Below are positions 59,201-64,000 of a stretch of DNA of 64,000 bases, in pieces. The DNA is taken from assembly GCA_027422505.1 (NCBI GenBank), contig JAPQWV010000332.1, positions 310,001 through 374,000 on the forward strand. The letters run 5' to 3'. Position 1 is the first letter of the stretch; every line of letters starts with the position of its first letter. Source of the DNA: Craterostigma plantagineum. Its lineage: Eukaryota; Streptophyta; Magnoliopsida; Lamiales; Linderniaceae. The notes beneath the pieces are model-generated. The model ran no database searches, had not been told where the DNA came from, and saw only the letters and a program-made list of their open reading frames with translations. A program made the position numbers and the translations under genes.

Positions 59201-62200
59201 TAAGAGTGGCCATATATGGATATGTACTATTCCATGTGTTCCGATTTCTGAGAAGGAAAATTCCTCGACTTCTTGGTTTTGGACCTTTGCGGAGAGATCC
59301 TAACTTGAGGAAGTTGCGGAGGGTGGTAATGTTTCGGTTCCTCTATTATTTCTTTAGCAAGCCGTTATTATGAAGAAAGTTTTGGATTTTCATATATTGC
59401 AGTTTTTGTTATTATTCAGAAAGCTTATTTTAGATATAGGATGGGGAAAATAAAGCGTAAGAGGAAGGATGGAGTTGATCCAATCAGCACTGCTTTTGAT
59501 CATATGAAGGTTTAGACAGCATTCTTGTTTACTCTGGATTCATGTGCTTCTCATGCCTAATTCTAAAGCCATTTTCTTAATGCCAATGCCAGAGAATTAA
59601 GAATCCTCCGATACCTTTAAAAGATTTCGCAAGCGTTGAATCTATGAAAGAAGAAATTAATGAAGTTGTGGCATTTCTGCAAAACCCGCATGCTTTTCAA
59701 GAAATGGGAGCTCGTGCACCACGCGTACGACAATCATCTATGCAAATGATTCTTCATTGCAGTATCTCATGAAACTGTTTTTCAGAAAGCTGATGCATTG
59801 ATAGAGAATGTTACCATGTTGGTTATAGGGTGTTCTCATTGTGGGTGAGAGAGGAACAGGAAAAACATCTCTAGCACTGGCCATAGCAGCAGAAGCTAAG
59901 GTCCCCGTAGTAGAAGTAAAAGCTCAACAACTTGAAGCAGGACTTTGGGTGGGTCAAAGCGCATCAAATGTTAGAGAACTCTTTCAAACAGCGAGAGACT
60001 TGGTAGCTTTCTTTCTTCCTTCCCCCTTAACATCCGTTTCTGACTACTAGTTTTGTCGTTTTAGTTTCAGCTCTTCAGATTATTTAAATATTTTATCCTC
60101 TCCCCCTACTTTTTAAAGCTTTTTTCAGTTTTATCTTGCATCTTCTGGCAATCTCTTTTCCTTGTGAATGTCTTCAAAGTTATCTTGTTACTAAAACGCA
60201 TGCAGGCACCGGTCATCATATTTGTGGAAGATTTTGACCTCTTCGCTGGTGTTCGTGGGAAATTCATCCACACCAAAAAGCAGGATCATGAGGCTTTCAT
60301 TAATCAACTTTTGGTTGAACTGGATGGGTATGTCTTCTTTTGTATACTGATGGCTATACATTGCTTTACAAATCTAACTAGGCTTGTCAATGGGGCGGGG
60401 ATGGGGAATTTTTTGTCCCCGTAGGCGGTGACGGGGATCATAGTCCACGCCCCGTTCCCCGCCATTAATATTATTTAAATAAATGTTTTATATCTTAAAT
60501 TAATATCTAAATAATACTTTTTATACATAGTTTATATTAGTATAGTTTAAAATACTATTTTTGACCCATTTTTTATTATTATAATATAAATAATATTTAG
60601 TATATAATTTAAACAATATATTCAATTTGTAATAACTTTTTTAAAAAAATCGCGGGGATGGGGACGATTTTTTCCCCGTTTAGTTCGTGGGGACGGGGAT
60701 GGGGACCTAATCCCTGCCCCCGCCCTGCCCCGTTGACATCCCTTAATCTAACCGAGTGAGCTTGCAAACAAGTTGAGTGGGCTCACCTCAATTCCTTCTG
60801 TTCAAATGTCTCTCTTACCTTTTTGACTTCTAACGTTTATAATACCTATCTTTTGTTTATTTTAATGTTCGACCTCAAATTCGATCAAGTTTTTAACTTT
60901 TTCTTCTTTCATTGTTACTTGTGTGTATTTATATTTGGTTTTGTTATAATGCTCGAGCCTGGCTCGTGATGGACATGATATCAAGCTTTCAAATTTAAGA
61001 TTGTCGACGTCGTGGAAACTCTTTCAAATAACTCTTCTCAAACTTGACCCATTTACACCCCGAAACTTGAGGTCAAATTGGGTTAAAAAAAGGAGAAAAA
61101 AAAAACTGTTTTTGCTTGCACGATTTTTCTTTGTTTTATGTGTTTGATGCATTTCATGCAGGTTTGAGAAACAAGATGGGGTAGTTTTGATGGCTACCAC
61201 TCGAAATCTCAAGCAAATTGACGAGGCATTGCAACGTCCTGGTAGAATGGATAGGATATTTCATCTCCAACGACCAACACTTGAAGAAAGGGAAAAAATC
61301 TTATACATTGCTGCGAAAGAAACAATGGATGAGGACCTCATCGACTTGGTAGATTGGAGAAAGGTACATGAAATTTTGTTCTGATTAATGGAGTGCTCCT
61401 TGTTTGGCATTGTATGTTTAAAAGTAAGCTAATTGAGTACCTCATCTTCGCAAGGCATATTTTATTTGTTTTACCATAGTTTGTAGCGTATTTTGTCGTA
61501 GTTGCTGCACCGTATTTTCATATAACATATTCCGAGGAGTGCTTTACAAAGTAACAATATCTTGTGCTTGCATCAACAGCTAAATGCCGAAAATCATCTG
61601 CATTTCCATTTTCCAATTATTGATTCTTGCACTTGATCTTAACCACATGTTCCAGTAACAGAATATCATAATACTTGCATTCTTTGTCTACCAAGTCAGT
61701 TATCATTTCCTAATTTTAAGCGGCCTGTAATTGCTCTATGTATATATATATATAGAGGAATTTTATAGTGCTCACCTTATGTGAGCACCTTACGTGGGCT
61801 CCTGTCGATGTGGCACTGATTCGTGCCATGTCGACATACCACATCAACGTTAGATGATACATAACACTAATTAACACATTCTAGGGGTCATTGGTCGACA
61901 TATCGGACGATGATGTGTCATGTTTATGCCCACAGATCAATACCACATAACGGGTGCCACATAAAGCGTAAACATGCCACATCATCGTCCGATATGTCGA
62001 TCAATGACCCTTAGAATGTGCTAATTAGTGTTGAGCATCATCTAACGTTGATGTGGCATGTCGACATGGCACGAATCAGTGCCACATCGACAGGTGCCCA
62101 CGTAAGGTGCTCACATAAGGTGAGCACCATAAAATTCCTCTCTCTCTCGCTATATATATAAATATATATACTACCTCCGTCCCACTAATTTTATCACATT

Positions 62201-64000
62201 TTGTCATTTCGGACGTCCCACTAATTTTATCACATTTCCTTATTTAGCAAAAAAACTATCACAAACAATCAATATAATAATATTAAATATTCTTAAAAGA
62301 CGTGTCAAAATATACACTTTATTACCTTTTCATTGTACTATATTATTATAATAATACCATCTTAATATCCGTGTCCACCAACATATGTGATAAAAATAAC
62401 GGGACGGAGGTAGTATATATATATATATATATATATTGTTTTCTTATTCACTTCTTAGAGAAGTATAAAATGTTAAGGTTTATTTGACTTCTATTCCAAA
62501 TAGTTGACAATAATATGGCACATGAAAACATGCAGGTTGCTGAAAAGACAGGTCTTCTTCGTCCTATAGAACTAAAACTTGTCCCCGTGTCTCTGGAAGG
62601 TAGCGCCTTTAGAAGAAAATTCGTTGATGCAGACGAGCTCATGAGCTACTGCAGTTGGTTTGCGGTAAGAAGATAAGATAGTCGTCATCTTGACATTGTT
62701 ATATTGATAATCTGCAACGGAAGCTGATACTGGCTCGCTAATAGGATTTAACAGTGCTCATGCACTTGTAGTGGCATATTGGTGCAGAGATTACTGAAAA
62801 ATACGCCAGACAGACTAATATTGCAAATTAAAAAATTAATTTATTGTTATGCACTTTCCATCTGTTGTGCAGTGCCCTCGTTTCATGCATATCAGTTCCC
62901 AGCTCACTGCAATTTTTCTATTAATGAGCAAACCTTTTTGTGCTGTAATATTCTCATGTATTGCATATCACATGTTTGGCCTTGAGCTACTGAGGTGAGC
63001 TGTGATAATTTCATGCATTATTGCGTACCACATGTATGTCACAGAGATTCTTGATGTCTGTTTCAAGAAAGTTAAACTTAGTGTGTGGCCCATGAGTGCA
63101 GACTTTTAGTGCGTTTGTCCCGAGATGGGTGAGGAAGACAAAAGCTGGAAAGAATATAAGCAAGATTCTTGTGAATCATCTGGACTTGACATTGACAAAG
63201 GACGATCTTCAAGATGTTGTTGATCTGATGGAACCATATGGTCAAATAAGCAATGGCATAGAGATGTTGAGCCCACCTCTTGATGTAAGGCATCTTAATT
63301 GTATCTAACTCACAAACTCTGTATTTTAGTGAGATATGAGATTAGATACAGAACTATGCTTATATTTCGTTCAATCTCACTGTAGGGTTTCATGGTCGTT
63401 ATCCTTCCACTGTTTGTGCTAGTGCTAGCACATCCTGCAAATTTTAATATACGTGCTGCATGTATTTTATGGAACTAACCTTAAGGCGTTACTCTGTAGT
63501 GGAACACAGAAACAAAGCTGCCCCATGCTGTCTGGGCTGCTGGTCGTGGTCTTATGGCTCTTCTTTTACCAAATTTTGATGTCGTTCACAATCTATGGCT
63601 TGAACCTACTTCATGGGAGGTATACTACCTATTTCCTTACTTATGGTTGTATCATTCTGATTATATGTGTCATCTATTGACAGTTTTCATAGGTTATTCA
63701 GCTATTCTGTATTCCATAATCAATGGTTTCATTTCTCAATACTTACTGCTTGTGGCATTTCTGTCATGTATATGAAATTAGAAATCGAGAAGTCAATATT
63801 GACCAGCCATTTTCTTCAGCAATTATTATGCAATTACCGATAAGGCACCCTATTCGCTTGCAGGGCATTGGATGCACCAAGATCACTAAGGCTAGAAATG
63901 AGGATTCGATGAATGGAAATCTTGAGACAAGAGCGTACCTTGAGAAGAAGCTTGTATTCTGCTTTGGCTCTTACGTGGCATCACAGCTAATGCTTCCCTT
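56284..64000 (+). CDS. FTSHI5: FTSHI5, inactive FtsH protease homologue, plastid (partial)
   Basis: Fourteen exons with consistent phase, continuing past the window: 56284-57203, 57719-58190, 58348-58548, 58622-58915, 59056-59325, 59420-59509, 59593-59724, 59829-60002, 60206-60327, 61162-61363, 62536-62664, 63102-63284, 63500-63619 and 63864 onward. The N-terminus looks like a plastid transit peptide followed by a hydrophobic segment (PLAYALLCVVLGFFCF), then coiled-coil-like helices. The AAA ATPase domain has Walker A GERGTGKTS (residue about 799), GLWVGQSASNVRELFQTA, Walker B VIIFVEDFD and RPGRMDR (arginine finger region). Where active FtsH has HExxH, the sequence reads HAVWA (63500-63619), so no zinc protease site. 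FTSHI5 relatives are essential in plants and work with other FtsHi subunits in plastid protein import and biogenesis. About 1148 codons lie in the window; the family's usual length of about 1300 implies 150-200 residues more. Confidence 0.95.
60379..60744. mobile_element. Non-autonomous hAT-like element in FTSHI5 intron 9
   Basis: The ends TAGGCTTGTCAATGGGG and CCCCGTTGACATCCCTT are inverted with mismatches, flanked by a perfect 8-bp duplication AATCTAAC (60371-60378 and 60745-60752). GC-rich ends with an AT-rich core. It lies between exons 9 and 10, so it is spliced out. Confidence 0.85.
61755..62140. mobile_element. Foldback (hairpin) element in FTSHI5 intron 10
   Basis: This 386-bp sequence is almost entirely one inverted repeat. 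The left arm starts GAGGAATTTTATAGTGCTC and the right arm ends AAAATTCCTC. The arms match for about 178 bp with roughly ten mismatches by eye, leaving a loop of about 30 bp. No ORF. TA-rich microsatellite DNA flanks it, so a target duplication cannot be judged. A transcript would form a long hairpin. Confidence 0.9.
62171..62413. mobile_element. Stowaway-like MITE in FTSHI5 intron 10
   Basis: 243 bp with CTACCTCCGTCCC and GGGACGGAGGTAG ends and TA flanks (62169-62170 and 62414-62415). Same family as 23850-24092, opposite orientation. It lies close to the foldback element in the same intron. Confidence 0.9.

Noticed and set aside
61745..62413. microRNA precursor in FTSHI5 intron 10
   Set aside because: The hairpin is 386 bp with transposon-like symmetric ends, so a foldback element explains it better; no specific miRNA recognised.

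Overview
This is a window of plant nuclear DNA. It has spliced genes with GT-AG introns, plastid-targeted proteins, plant-specific families, and many LTR retrotransposons and small DNA transposons. The protein families fit a eudicot. An asterid (possibly Lamiales) is my guess and cannot be proved from this window. No bacterial, organellar, tRNA, rRNA or CRISPR features were seen.

Layout. 1-9870 is retroelement DNA: the 3' end of one LTR element (degenerate plant-transposon-domain ORF, repeated polypurine motifs, 3' LTR 2498-4779) followed by a decayed Ty1/copia element (4780-9870). Each is interrupted by a small GC-capped DNA element. 9871-14926 holds two more such elements and a solo LTR (13207-14920) of the first family in inverted orientation. 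15136-26765 is a gene island: a DIVARICATA-like MYB gene with an apparent one-base frameshift, a GEM-like GRAM-domain gene, a TMEM53/DUF829-like gene (also with an apparent one-base frameshift), a 568-bp TRIM with identical LTRs, a tandem duplication with a nested element, a Stowaway MITE, and the PP2A activator PTPA. 28090-34406 is a decayed minus-strand copia element with a nested hAT-like element and rearranged ends. 34599-39107 is a second gene island: a two-exon cysteine-rich secreted peptide (thionin-like), prefoldin subunit 5 and thioredoxin x. 39457-55763 is a minus-strand copia element split by a complete 9.56-kb Ty3/gypsy element (42732-52288, target duplication ATTAT). That gypsy element's gag/protease region is replaced by unrelated DNA containing a 55-codon membrane-protein ORF with a promoter-like TATA box. 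56284-64000 is FTSHI5, a catalytically inactive FtsH homologue of the plastid. It has 14 exons in the window, continues past the right edge, and has three small elements in its introns.

The host genes do not form a pathway. FTSHI5 and thioredoxin x act in plastids; prefoldin 5 and PTPA are cytosolic or nuclear protein-folding and phosphatase factors; MYB and GEM-like are regulators. I reconstructed exon boundaries by eye from GT-AG sites. Reading phase adds up across all introns in every intact gene, and is off by exactly one base in the two genes reported as frameshifted.
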